Assembly: GCA_018136815.1 (NCBI GenBank)
Contig: CM030934.1
Coordinates: forward strand, 5,665,318-5,729,317
Reading direction: 5' to 3'
Length of the DNA stretch: 64,000 bases
Source of the DNA: Isochrysis galbana
Taxonomy: Eukaryota > Haptophyta > Isochrysidales > Isochrysidaceae
Of this stretch, positions 9,059-18,447 are shown in pieces (within the stretch, counting starts at the first letter, position 1; every line of letters begins with the position of its first letter). The notes under the pieces are model-generated. The model ran no database searches and was not told where the DNA came from. It saw nothing but the letters and a program-made list of their open reading frames with translations. Both the position numbers and the translations under genes were made by a program.

Positions 9059-10903
9059 ATGCGGCTGGTGGCGCTCGCTGCGGTGCTGCTCGTGCGCGGC
9101 GCGCGGGGCTTCGGCGCGACTCCGGACGGACAGCCGCGCACGCCCTTCGCATTCGACGTCTCGGGTGGCGGCTTTCGCACGATGAGCGCCGGGATGGCCT
9201 TCTCGCGCGCTCTCTCTCAGGCTTTTGAGGAGGAGGGCGGAGGGTGGGATCAGGTGACTCACATCTCGGGCAACTCAGGTGGCCAGTGGTTCGCGACGCA
9301 GTTTACCTTTGGGTACGATTTCGCGCACGATCTCACTCACAAGCGCTGGCTTCTCGGCTACAAGAGCCTCTACGAGATCTTTGCCTCGTGGGGCCGTGGC
9401 TACTCGCGCAATGTGGGTGCAATCCCTCATGAGCCAATCGAGCCCAACGACTGCTTCGTGGGACCCATCAACGTCGCTGACTTTGCGCGCTGGCTCAACC
9501 GCGCGTTCCAGCATCTGGGCCTCCCCGCAACCGTATGGGAGACGTACACGACAGCCATGATGAAGACTGGAGTGCCGGACATAGACTTGCTCACATACTC
9601 TTCGCCTCGACCCGGCCTTCCAAAGGCTGCGCTGCTTCAGATGATGGCCCTCCCTCCATCTGTGTGGACTAATAGCTCCTTCGCAGTGCACTATACCGAT
9701 GGTTTTGGCAACCAAGGTGCTACGAACTGGCCGTTATACCATCGCGTGGCCGCAGCCACCTCGGCCCTTGTGGAGTCCTCACCGGGCTTCATCTTGCCAA
9801 GCCTCAAGGATCAAGACACCGCGCTCGCATTCGCTGCTGGCTTCAGCCCGGAGTCGAGCTACGGGAACGAAGTTTTTATGAAGTTCTTGAGCCTCGACCA
9901 AACGCGTGTCGCGGAGGTCACAGCCGCTTCCTCAGCGGCGCCGGCACTTGTCGCCTCACCTACTATCATCAAATCATTAGTGCGAGAATATTTGCCAAAT
10001 ATCACCGATGCAGAGGTCGAAGGCGTGTTGCAGTGCATGCCGTTGGGGCTCCAAACCTTATCGCCAGGATTTACCCTTGAAGTTGTGGGTGGACCGGGTG
10101 GTTCGCTGCCAGTCACAGGCCAGCCATGGACACCCACATACCGTGGCTTTGACGGTGGCTACACAGATAACTCAGCCATTATCAATGCGGTCTCTGCCAT
10201 GATCGCCGACTGTGAGGCCGGTGACACGTCTCTGAGCTGCGCCTCAAAGACATTTGATATCATTGCCGTCGATGACGGCGTGGCAGGGCCCGATACCAAA
10301 GGCACCGCCTGCTTGTTCAACCATTCAGGTTGTGCGCCTATTGGTGGTTTCTTTTCGCAGTACTTCGTCAAAATTCCAAGTACACGCATCTTCAGTGATC
10401 CTTACCCCCCTGAGGATAAGTGGATCGAGTACGTGACCGGCAGAGCCGGCGGTATCGCTGCTTCGCCTTCCATCTTCAACTTCACTCAGCTGCCCGAGAC
10501 CATAAAGGAGGCTGCCGTCGCGGCCCAAGCAGGGGTCCTCGAGTCGGCTGAGCCGACGGCTGAGCCGCCACCCCTAGCCTTCAACGCCACAGAGACTGAG
10601 TTTGGTGCTCTCCTCGGCCGTTCCGCCGGCTTGTATGAGCAGATTTACCCAGGCTCTCGTGTGACTGCTGGCTCCTTCCACACGATTGAAAATCAGGCGT
10701 GGGCGATGAAGGAGGGCTATACCGTGAATCTACTGTTGTTCGAACTCAACATTCCGCAGTTAGCCGATCCAATCATCTGGCCCGCGCCCTTTGCCGAACT
10801 TGTATTCTTATTCCTTTATGGCCGCATCGCTGAGGAGCAGCGCAAGGGGGCACTTCCTTACATCAAGCAGTGGCTCCAGACACGTACCATCAGCGCTGTC
10901 TAA
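9059..10903 (+). CDS. Secreted patatin/cPLA2-like phospholipase
   Basis: The ATG at 9059 is preferred over the upstream start at 9038 because it gives a clean signal peptide (MRLVALAAVLLVRGARGFGA); the product is then 614 residues. SGGGFRTM at 35-38 onward matches the oxyanion-hole motif, GNSGG holds the nucleophile Ser73, and FDGGYTDN holds the second dyad residue Asp365, the arrangement of the patatin / group IV phospholipase A2 / lysophospholipase B superfamily. The expected reaction is hydrolysis of acyl chains from phospholipids or lysophospholipids in the secretory pathway or outside the cell. Several NxS/T sites (for example NSSF, NFTQ) fit a secreted glycoprotein. The 3' end of the gene is partly duplicated at 10985-11036. 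No intron is apparent. Confidence 0.85.
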   Translation: MRLVALAAVLLVRGARGFGATPDGQPRTPFAFDVSGGGFRTMSAGMAFSRALSQAFEEEGGGWDQVTHISGNSGGQWFATQFTFGYDFAHDLTHKRWLLGYKSLYEIFASWGRGYSRNVGAIPHEPIEPNDCFVGPINVADFARWLNRAFQHLGLPATVWETYTTAMMKTGVPDIDLLTYSSPRPGLPKAALLQMMALPPSVWTNSSFAVHYTDGFGNQGATNWPLYHRVAAATSALVESSPGFILPSLKDQDTALAFAAGFSPESSYGNEVFMKFLSLDQTRVAEVTAASSAAPALVASPTIIKSLVREYLPNITDAEVEGVLQCMPLGLQTLSPGFTLEVVGGPGGSLPVTGQPWTPTYRGFDGGYTDNSAIINAVSAMIADCEAGDTSLSCASKTFDIIAVDDGVAGPDTKGTACLFNHSGCAPIGGFFSQYFVKIPSTRIFSDPYPPEDKWIEYVTGRAGGIAASPSIFNFTQLPETIKEAAVAAQAGVLESAEPTAEPPPLAFNATETEFGALLGRSAGLYEQIYPGSRVTAGSFHTIENQAWAMKEGYTVNLLLFELNIPQLADPIIWPAPFAELVFLFLYGRIAEEQRKGALPYIKQWLQTRTISAV

Positions 10904-10984
10904 GGAGCTCGTCAAAGATGTTGATCACAAACATGTAGCAAGGCAAGGACGACAACACAGTAGCAATGTCATTCAGAAGTACTA

Positions 10985-11036
10985 CTATAAATGTTCAAGC
11001 AGTGGCTCCGGACACGAACCATTAGCGATGGTCTAT
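10985..11036 (+). repeat. Duplicated 3' coding end of the phospholipase gene
   Basis: TTCAAGCAGTGGCTCCGGAC and the following bases repeat the last codons of the gene (ATCAAGCAGTGGCTCCAGAC near 10861) with about five mismatches in 40. The copy would encode FKQWLRTRTISDGL and a stop. Confidence 0.85.
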
Positions 11037-11057
11037 AAATAAACCTTATACTACTAA

Positions 11058-11500
11058 TATTCTCACCGCACACGCGGCCGTGGACCCACTACCTCGTTAG
11101 GCCGGCGCGCCGCGAGTTGCGCGGGACACTCAGAAACTCGTCGCGGAACACGGCGATCAATGTCAATGATGGATTAGGACTGCCGGTGTGGTGTTGTATT
11201 CAGGCCTTTTGGCATGAATATTTCGGCACGAGTACGAGCCTTCTTCGCTATATACCGTCTTCTATGTTCGCCGTGGTCGCGCAAGGCGTGCAGATTCGGA
11301 TTCTCCCTGGGCTCAAGTCCAGAGGTCCGCCGATTTTCGTCTCGAAATTCGAGGATTTGAGTTTTATTTTTACCGTTACGGTAATTGTTCACACGTCTAA
11401 GGTAAGAAATGCAGGTAACAGAACTGGGCCCCTCTGCATTCCCTTTCCCCCCCCTTCTGCATTTCACCCCCCTCTGCAGTTCCCCCGGAGAGGGGGGGGA
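11058..11500. repeat. LINE 3'-end-like word and dispersed repeat (partner 34386-34700)
   Basis: At 11058-11096, ATTCTCACCGCACACGCGGC is the inverse of the LINE 3'-end signature seen at 11827 and 17545. From 11170 to 11500 the sequence matches 34386-34700 in reverse, including TACCGTTACGGTAATTG and TTTCGTCTCGAAATTCG. A weaker copy is at 4970-5170. No gene is seen between 11037 and 11794. Confidence 0.7.
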
Positions 11501-11794
11501 AGGGATCGACACGACGGCAAGCGACGTACAAGCGACGTACAAGCGACGATAATCCAATCGTGTACTAACTTCTCGCACTACTGTACACCGTGCCACTACT
11601 TACTACTAGTAGTAGTACCTCTTAAGCGGCGGCTTGAAGCTTGAAGCACCTTTGAATAAGGTGCTGCGTGACGGTTGAGTGCTCTGAGCTCCATATATTT
11701 CGGTAAAAATTGACTTTAAATATATTGTGAAGGCACCATATCCTCGAGGCAACTGCAACGTGCAGCACCTCGCCCAAGGAAGGTGCTTCGCCGC

Positions 11795-11813
11795 TTCAGA
11801 GATGAAAAAGAAA
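11795..11813. repeat. Target-site duplication, left copy (LINE)
   Basis: TTCAGAGATGAAAAAGAAA, identical to 15657-15675, flanks the LINE insertion. Confidence 0.9.
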
Positions 11814-12152
11814 AAAAAAACTTCTTAATATTCTCACCGCGCGCGCGACTCTGCTACCTTCTATTGACGGCCGCGCCCGCACCCCTTATCTCTCCCTCTC
11901 ACTCGCTTTGCGGCTCGTCCCCTCGTGCTCTACTTAGGGGCTCAGTGTTCGGGGTTTCCAGTGGCAGGCGGCGTGCACCGATCCCCGATGGTCGACTCCT
12001 CGGCCTTCCCTCGCGCCATCGGGCGGTCGGTTTCTTTTGGGGTTCTTGTGGCTGTTGTCGCGTGGAGTACCTGGTTTGGGGTTGTGTTGTGCACTAGGCC
12101 TTTGTTTGGTGATGGGTCGTGGGAGGTGTGAGGTGTGTCGTTCGGTGGGAGG

Positions 12153-13424
12153 TTAGGCTAGCTTTTCAGCTATGTCGAGTGCTTGTGCCACCAGGGTTAG
12201 GTCTATGTTCATCGCGAGGGCACCTTTGTCGTTCGTTTTGAAGATTGGAGCGCTAAGCTCTCTTGCGTCCTTGATCTTTGGTTTCCTGCCTCTTGAGGCT
12301 TGGCTCGTACGCGCTGGCGAAGTTTTGTTAGAGGATTCAAGGCCGCGTACGAGGACTGTGAATCTGGTCAAGGTGCGTTCGATGACGGGTATGTGGTGAA
12401 AGGAGTAGTTTTCGTACTCGACTTTGTAGAAGTCACTTATTATAAATCTCCATGCTATCAGATAAAGGGATTTGAGGCTATCAGGCGTCGGCGTATTTGG
12501 GTATGCGAACAGCCTGCCTTTTATTTTTTGTGTCGTTGTCCTCTTGTTTTCCGGTGTGAACCCCGCTATCGCTTCTATGGTCTCAAAGACTTGTTTTGTG
12601 GCGGGGCATCTGGCCAGGTGGGTCGAGCTTTCGTGGTGTTTCCTGCATAATCTGCATGTTTTCGTGGTCGCTGTGGCGAAGCGATTTCGTGTGCCCAGTC
12701 TCCTGTGGGTGATGTGTTTGAAGTGCAGGTGTTTGTCCGTGTGCTTTAGTAGTGGTAGGGTGTATAAGCTGGCCACGTGTTTCCACTCTTCATGGGTTAG
12801 GTTGATTTTTCGAGCCCATGACTCTCGTGCCGGCTGGGGCGTGATGCTAGGTACGTTTTTCTCCAGCTCTCGTGTTAAGTCTGAGACTGTGATGCGGTCG
12901 AGTTGCGTTTTTCCGCCGACAGTGTACTCGTCCGCAATCGGGTACTCCATGTATTTTGGGCCTTTGAGTCCTTCTCCCCACCTAGCGGGGGAATGGTATT
13001 GTCGGGTTTCCTCTGGGGTCGCGACTCCCGCTAGGTCAGTCGGTTCTCCTAGGTAGTTTGTGTTGGTGCGGATCCATATGTTGTTCATTTTAGTGATGTA
13101 TGTTTCGTTGTCGGACACCCTGATTTCCGGCGGGGCTTCGATGTCAGCCTCTTTGTCACACGCATTGTTATCGTTTGGCCTTGTCGGGTTAGTTTCGGGT
13201 GTCGGGTTCAGCTTTGCTTTTTCGAGGAGGCTCGATGCGTGTTGTACTATTGTCGTCCATGAGTCCAAGAAGGTTTCTTTTGTTATTTTGCTGCCTGCGT
13301 GTTCGAATATTTCCGGAAGGTGGTCGAGGTACTGAGCCCCATGAGCGTTGGGATGAATAGACAATGTGGGGGATTTTTGTGGGTAGGGCCAAGTCCAGCA
13401 AAAAGGGGCTCCAGGCAGGTCCAT
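12153..13424 (-). pseudogene. LINE ORF2 C-terminal remnant with zinc motif
   Basis: A 423-codon frame with no reverse transcriptase motifs. Around residues 257-275 it has CRLCRKHHESSTHLARCP, a C-x2-C-x8-H-x3-C motif like the zf-RVT tail of plant and protist LINE proteins. The N-terminal part resembles the thumb/connection region after a reverse transcriptase. The first residues come from the deletion junction and are not a true start. It is separated from the upstream frame by a frameshift at the deletion. Confidence 0.8.
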
Positions 13425-13457
13425 TTGGCATCCGCCCGCCGCACGAGGTCAGACCCG

Positions 13458-15632
13458 TCAAAAAATTTTTTTCGGCCGAGCGGCGGGTGCGGTGACAGTC
13501 TGCGATAGGGCAGGCTCCCGTAGTAGTTTTTTGATTTGCGTCCCTCGCGGGCCCGGGTTGGCGCTCAAGTATATCGAGATAATACGATATTGTTTTTCGT
13601 CTATGTCTACATCGATTGCTATGCATCTTCCTTTTAGTATTACATTAATCGATTCTACTCTAGGGGATACTCTGCTGCTTGAATCGCGGATCGCTACTAC
13701 AACACCGCTCGCTGAGTCCGCTAGCTCTCCCGGTGAGACGAACCATCGCCATCCGAGGAGGGACGCTGTTCGATGCTGACGGAGGTGGGAACCGTCCTCA
13801 TACGCGTGTAGCTCCTGAAGAAGGAGTATGTCTATGCCAGCTTTACGTGCCTGTGATAGAACTGCGGCGAGCTTGCCATCTTTAGTTCCGTTTATGTTGT
13901 ACGTCGCTATGCGGATGGGTCCTTCACCTGGATGTCCGAGGGTGGAGTCGAAGGTGAGTTTTGGTCGAGGGGGGATGTTCGCGCGTTGGGTCCTTAGGGC
14001 TAGCTTCGCGATTATCGCAAGCGCGTACTCTGGGTGAAGGTAGAGGCATGTCGGGCCGTTAAGGCAGACCCCCGCGATCTTTTTGTGTTGATGGAGGCGG
14101 CAGCGGATCGTGCACTTGTTGTCAATCCACGCGCCGGGGATTTCGTGAGAGAGGTTGCAGCGGACTCCGCGTTTGTTGCGGAGGCAGATTCCTTGGGTGA
14201 ACCTTGCGCAATGCTTGGGCGGGGCTTTTCCTAGCGCCTCGTGCGCTGACTTTGGGCGGGGTGTGGCCTTCCAAGTTTCGTTGCGTTCTTTACGTTTGGC
14301 GGCTTCTGCTTCGCATTCGCAAAGGCGGTGCAACGGCGTGAGGCCGCGGGCCATCTCGGGGCGCCAACCCTTGCAACCTTTGAGTGAGCCGTGTACCATG
14401 AGCTTGTGTTGTGATTGCATGGCGGGAGGCATGAGTAGAGGCTTGCACGCCCGAATGGCGTAGTTGATGGGGATCGTCTTGCCGTCGATCGAGAGCAGAA
14501 GCTTGCGCGGAAAGTTCCCGTTTAGGAAGGTCCCTTGCGTCGCTGAGATGTAGAGGTGCCAGCGGGCCGCGTGGGCCACCTTGGACACGAAGGTGCCGGA
14601 TTCTCCCTCGAGCTTCATGCGCTCGCGGTTGCCTTTGAGGAAGGTGAAGCCGTTGCTTTCGATCGCTTTGACGATGGCGCTTAAGGTGATTTGAGACGCT
14701 TGAGCGAGGCCCTCTGCTTCGATGACCACGTGTGCCGCTACATCTTGCAGCGCGTCGTATAGTGCCTTGCGGGACGAGGTGCCCTTTTTGTTGATCTTTT
14801 CGTCGATCGACTCAATCTTGGTGTGAACGGCTATGTCCGTACCTTGGATGCGGATGTTCGTTTGCTCTCCGTACTTTGCCTGGAATTGTTGCGCGCAATC
14901 CTCATTGATCGCGATGTGCCAGGGGCCCCTGTTTGAGCGGGCCCAAAAGTCTGGCTCGGGGTCCACGCCCTCGAGCTCAAGGAGTAGTTCAACGATGGCG
15001 GCATAGACCGCCATTTCGTTGAGTACGAGGTCTCCGTTCTGGTGGAATGAGAGGTCGAAACTGGCGTCTGAGTCTGTCATTTGATTATCTTCTTCTTGGT
15101 CTGGGTCCTGTGTGCCGAGGGTGAGTAGGGCTAGGGTCAGTCGTGGCTTGCCGGGAGGTTGCTTAGGAGTGTAGGGTGAGAGGCTGTGGGGTGGGATGGT
15201 GAGTGCTGATGTTGCCTGGCCTGCTCTGGGGTTCCAGAGTTGTGTGTTGTGCGTGTTTTTGAGGTGCCTTGTCAAGTAGTTGTGCCCATAAGGGCCGCCT
15301 GGTCTCGGGCCGCGCTGCCGTGGCAGCGCGGCCGTCGCCAGGGCGGGAGGGGCCTCTGCCATAAGGCATGCCCAGTGGAGAGGTGGCCCTGTGGGCCTGT
15401 TCATGTTCTGCTGAGGTCTGCAGACAGCTGCCCCCCATGGGGGGGGCCAGCATGGCTGCTGTGCGTGGTGTGGCCGGAGCCACGGGCCGTGTGGCGCGAC
15501 GGGGGTCGCGCGCACCTGCTCGGCCTCTGATGGCGGGCGCGGCCGCTTCGACAGCGACTGCTCCATGGGGGCTGGGGGGCCGCCCTCGGCGGGGGACCCG
15601 AAGGAGAGGAGGGGAGCGGCGGCGCGCTCCAT
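13458..15632 (-). CDS. LINE ORF: ORF1-like, two CCCH fingers, truncated APE endonuclease
   Basis: The frame starts at ATG 15630-15632 (MERAAAP) and runs 724 codons. Residues 1-170 are Pro/Ala-rich and of low complexity. A conserved alpha/beta region follows at about 200-450 (AVYAAIVELLLELEGVDP near its start). Two CCCH zinc fingers lie near residues 475-490 (C-x7-C-x8-C-x3-H) and 508-528 (C-x11-C-x5-C-x3-H). From about 570 an APE-type endonuclease begins (RIATYNING, LLLQELHAYEDG) and is cut off after the block IISIYLSANPGP; the last about 20 residues are junction sequence. The protein would bind RNA and nick DNA in a complete element; here the nuclease is incomplete and must be inactive. Confidence 0.85.
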   Translation of the reverse strand: MERAAAPLLSFGSPAEGGPPAPMEQSLSKRPRPPSEAEQVRATPVAPHGPWLRPHHAQQPCWPPPWGAAVCRPQQNMNRPTGPPLHWACLMAEAPPALATAALPRQRGPRPGGPYGHNYLTRHLKNTHNTQLWNPRAGQATSALTIPPHSLSPYTPKQPPGKPRLTLALLTLGTQDPDQEEDNQMTDSDASFDLSFHQNGDLVLNEMAVYAAIVELLLELEGVDPEPDFWARSNRGPWHIAINEDCAQQFQAKYGEQTNIRIQGTDIAVHTKIESIDEKINKKGTSSRKALYDALQDVAAHVVIEAEGLAQASQITLSAIVKAIESNGFTFLKGNRERMKLEGESGTFVSKVAHAARWHLYISATQGTFLNGNFPRKLLLSIDGKTIPINYAIRACKPLLMPPAMQSQHKLMVHGSLKGCKGWRPEMARGLTPLHRLCECEAEAAKRKERNETWKATPRPKSAHEALGKAPPKHCARFTQGICLRNKRGVRCNLSHEIPGAWIDNKCTIRCRLHQHKKIAGVCLNGPTCLYLHPEYALAIIAKLALRTQRANIPPRPKLTFDSTLGHPGEGPIRIATYNINGTKDGKLAAVLSQARKAGIDILLLQELHAYEDGSHLRQHRTASLLGWRWFVSPGELADSASGVVVAIRDSSSRVSPRVESINVILKGRCIAIDVDIDEKQYRIISIYLSANPGPRGTQIKKLLREPALSQTVTAPAARPKKIF

Positions 15633-15656
15633 GGCAACTGACTATAAAGTTAGTTG

Positions 15657-15675
15657 TTCAGAGATGAAAAAGAAA
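15657..15675. repeat. Target-site duplication, right copy (LINE)
   Basis: Identical to 11795-11813. Beyond it, 15676-16080 is unique sequence without a gene. Confidence 0.9.
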
Positions 15676-16097
15676 CAAGGCCCCCGTCCCCCGTCGGGCC
15701 CCGTGCCCTGTGTTTTGGACTGCTTTCTGCTCTTGGCCGTGTTTCTCCTTTCTACAAAGACCCATGGCAAAACAGGCTGTTTTTACGGTGTTCGGAGGCC
15801 CCGCCTCCTGTTTTTCCCATCTAGCATCTAGGATCAAAAGGAATACTTCTGTCTCACTCTTCTATCTAGGCCGCCCTACCTACTACCTAGCTAGGCACCT
15901 AGGCTAGGAGCCAGCGGGTGGATGAAATTCTACTCTTGAGTAAGAGAGACCCGGTAGATTGTGGAGCCCTTGTCCGCCCTCACTAGAATCCTCCTTTCTC
16001 TTTTGGCTCGGTTTATCGCGTTTTGGCGCCAAATTCCAATTGCCAATCAATCGCCAGAAACAGCGGACCATCTCTCGTGTGTCCGCCCGTCCGTCCG

Positions 16098-16159
16098 TAC
16101 TTGCTCTCTCCCTCTCCCTCCCTCCCTCCCTCCCCCCCTCCCTCCCTCCCCGCCTCCCT

Positions 16160-16216
<57 letters not shown>

Positions 16217-16252
16217 CCCCCCCCCCGCCCCCCCCCCCCCCCCCCCCCCCCT
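16098..16252. repeat. CT microsatellite and poly-C run
   Basis: (CCCT)n grades into about 45 bp of (CT)n and then a C run broken by a single G. It lies just upstream of the next gene and produces several spurious Ser/Leu/Pro and Arg/Glu open frames on both strands. Confidence 0.95.
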
Positions 16253-16382
16253 TGCTCCTGCTGGTACTGCCATCCCTTGCTGCCTTCCCCCGCTCCCACC
16301 CCCGCCCCCCGGTGCGCTCTGTGGCCGTCTGCGCAAGCCGCAAGGCCACTTCCCTCCCGTCGACCCCGCCCCAGCACGCACT

Positions 16383-17127
16383 ATGCCTGCCGTGCGGAAG
16401 CAGGAGACGCACAAAGAGCGGGCAGTCGCGCCGACGCCGATGCAGATGGCCGAGAAGGAGCTGAACAGCATGAAGCAGGTGAGCGCCAGCGAGCTCCCGC
16501 CCAGACGACACAACTGATGAACCAAGAAATGCAGAGTCATTGAGGGCGTGAGATCGAGGCCTCAAGTGTTTCAGATCGTCTGAGGCCTCCCAAGGCACGG
16601 CGACTTCGTAGACATCGAGGCCCAACGCGTCTCGCTCATCAAATCTGTAGCCATCCAAGCGTGCATGTGGTTCAATGCGCCCATATCAGGAGCTCGATGC
16701 GCACATGGCAAAGCCTCTCGCCGAATGCCAGGCTGTCAAAGAGCTGTTGGAGAAGAAACGGTCACAATGCGGCGTCATGCTAGCAGAGATCGAGACCAAT
16801 ACCCGTGCTGAGTTCAAGAAGATACGCGGAACGATTAGGAGAATGGCGAGGTATGCAAGCAAGACAGCAAGGATCAGGATGGTGATCCTCCATCCAAGAA
16901 CGGCTGATTCGTTGCTGGCCCATCCTAAGCATACCTGCGACGAATGTGAGTTTGAGCGCATACCTCCACTTGTCTTTCTCAGAATGGAAGATGAGTCAAA
17001 GGCAAACTACCAGGCAGCTCAAGCTCAACTCTTGAAGATTCTTGAAACAGCGACACGTACCCTCGACAATGAGATGAAAGATATCGGTGATCTGTCCGAT
17101 GGTGAGGAAGACGTGGCTGGCCTTTGA
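16383..17127 (+). CDS. Unknown 177-residue protein, two exons, coiled-coil-like
   Basis: Exon 1 is 16383-16478 (32 codons, MPAVRKQETH to NSMKQ). The intron is 16479-16689 (GTGAGC to ATATCAG, 211 bp, phase 0). Exon 2 is 16690-17127, giving ELDAHMAKPLAECQ onward. The protein is helical, with heptad-like charged/hydrophobic spacing at about 35-85, a Cys pair in HTCDECEFE near residue 120, and an acidic end DLSDGEEDVAGL. The frame continues past the TGA with a second acidic block, DLSDGD, before another stop. No family was recognised. The splice model keeps the frame and uses good consensus sites, but it is untested. Confidence 0.6.
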
Positions 17128-17156
17128 GAGCTCGATAATGATCTGTCCGATGGTGA
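17089..17156 (+). repeat. 17-bp direct repeat, 51-bp offset, spanning the stop codon
   Basis: GATCTGTCCGATGGTGA occurs at 17089-17105 and 17140-17156. The offset is a multiple of three, with the TGA stop between. Confidence 0.9.
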
Positions 17157-17529
17157 TAAAGCGATGGCAGGCGGAGCCGTCGAACAAGTACTATGAATTC
17201 CCCTGTATGGACTTGCACTTGCACTACAACCGGAAGTTAGCGACGAGACACGAGACGAGTAGAGGGAAGTGCTGCTAGGTCCTCAAGCGACCTTTGGATA
17301 GCGACGAATTAATGATTCTATTTGAGCATACGCTGCTCCTTCTACACAAACGCGTCTGTATGACCAGTCACTAAATATGCACTGCGCTCAGCTGCTCCAG
17401 GTAGAAGTGGGGGAGAGTGGGTTGAAAAAAAAACTCTTGTTGATCCGGAGGCCCACATTTTTTATCGTCGGTTCGGGGGAAGATTTTCCCTCGTCTCTCT
17501 CCCCGCTCGAATCCGAATCCGAGGCAGAT

Positions 17530-17786
17530 ATAATAATAATTTCTTAATAGTCTCACCGCACACGCGGCCGTGGACCCTCTACTTTCTACTCACGCAGCAA
17601 AACTTTCTACACCCCCACTCTCCCGGCCCTTTCCCCCCCGCCATCAGGGGACTCCCCCCGTGCACTACTAGGGGGATAGGGGAAAAGGGCTTAGATATGG
17701 TCGGTGGCCCGCGCCCCCCCCCCGGTGATCCGTTCCCCCCTTCCTCCTATGCCTACCGGGCTAGCGGCTAGCGGCTGGCGGCGTCC
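17530..17786 (-). mobile_element. LINE 3'-end fragment
   Basis: On the minus strand the segment ends with GTGTGCGGTGAGACTATTAA followed by an ATT-rich tail, matching the 3' end of the LINE at 11814. Adjacent words (CTCTACTTTCTACT) parallel the 3' untranslated part near 11850. It lacks coding sequence and is a 5'-truncated insertion. From 17157 to 17529 I see nothing clear. Confidence 0.55.
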
Positions 17787-18311
17787 TTAGTCCCGACTTA
17801 TCCTGTAAACAGATGCGGGACTTACATATTTTTCGGTGGGCGGAGCCCTCGCTCCGCCCACCCCCTTCCTTCTCCGCGCTCTCTCTCCCCTCTCCTGCAG
17901 GCACGCGCGATGGCGCGCCTGCGACAGGCCTGCAGCTGCCTCCGGCGACCCCTGGAGGCTCCTCGAGGCCAGCTCAGGGGGCAGAGGAGGTTGGGGGCTG
18001 GCCTCCCCCCTCGGGTATGAGTAGGGGTTGAAGGCAGCGCGCGTCGCCAACCACGACATTGCGGCTTTGATGGCCTGGATGGATGGGACTCTACTCTCGA
18101 TGGTTGGAAACATGAGCCGAAGGGTGGCCCTGATGGCGTCCTCGTAATCTTTCTCGTTGAGTGTTACATTCTTGACATTTTCCAACCAGAACTTCGCCTT
18201 TTCAATCACCGGGTCGGAGGGGGCGTCTTTATATTTTCGTGAGAGTATATTCCTTTGCCGCTTCCCCGCTTTGTCTATAAGGGCACGGGCGACCCTTTTA
18301 TGGTTGCTCAT
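17787..18311 (-). CDS. Unknown open frame beside a dispersed repeat
   Basis: ATG 18309-18311 (MSNHKRVARALIDKAG) opens a 174-codon frame. The first about 95 residues look like a real helical, basic domain (KRQRNILSRKY, DPVIEKAKFWLENVK) with A/T-rich codons. The rest is GC-rich and overlaps a repeat related to 37170-37336 and 61625-61790, so the C-terminal half is probably read-through into repeat DNA. The dispersed motif 18319-18348 lies immediately upstream. It may be a fragment of a mobile-element protein. Confidence 0.35.
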   Translation of the reverse strand: MSNHKRVARALIDKAGKRQRNILSRKYKDAPSDPVIEKAKFWLENVKNVTLNEKDYEDAIRATLRLMFPTIESRVPSIQAIKAAMSWLATRAAFNPYSYPRGEASPQPPLPPELASRSLQGSPEAAAGLSQARHRACLQERGERARRRKGVGGARAPPTEKYVSPASVYRISRD

Positions 18312-18318
18312 GCTACTT

Positions 18319-18348
18319 AAGTCGCGTTCCGTCAAAAGAGGGCCAGGT
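18319..18348 (+). repeat. Dispersed 30-bp motif, copy 2
   Basis: Identical to 7329-7358 and to the reverse of 25166-25195. Confidence 0.9.
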
Positions 18349-18447
18349 TCTTTTTCGTATCAGTGTTTTCTTTTTGGGTAGCCACGATAATATTAGTATT
18401 ACAAAGCTAATCACGCTCCCACTCTCTACAGACGCGGTAACCCCCAG

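Larger units (their letters stand above)
11814..15656 (-). mobile_element. Non-LTR retrotransposon (LINE) lacking reverse transcriptase, 3.84 kb
   Basis: Both LINE reading frames are on the minus strand: the 5' end is at 15656 and the 3' end at 11814. A perfect 19-bp duplication (11795-11813 and 15657-15675) marks the insertion. The 5' frame (15632-13458) covers the ORF1-like region, two CCCH zinc fingers and the first part of an APE-type endonuclease; the 3' frame (13424-12153) is the C-terminal tail with a zinc-binding motif. The rest of the endonuclease and the whole reverse transcriptase are deleted near 13425-13460. The 3' end carries the signature GCGGTGAGAATATTAAGAA followed by a T run, not poly-A. 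The region 12152-11814 is 3' untranslated. Confidence 0.9.

Noticed and set aside
15959..16543. Long open frames of Ser/Leu/Pro or Arg/Glu
   Set aside because: They are translations of the CT microsatellite and the C run in every frame.
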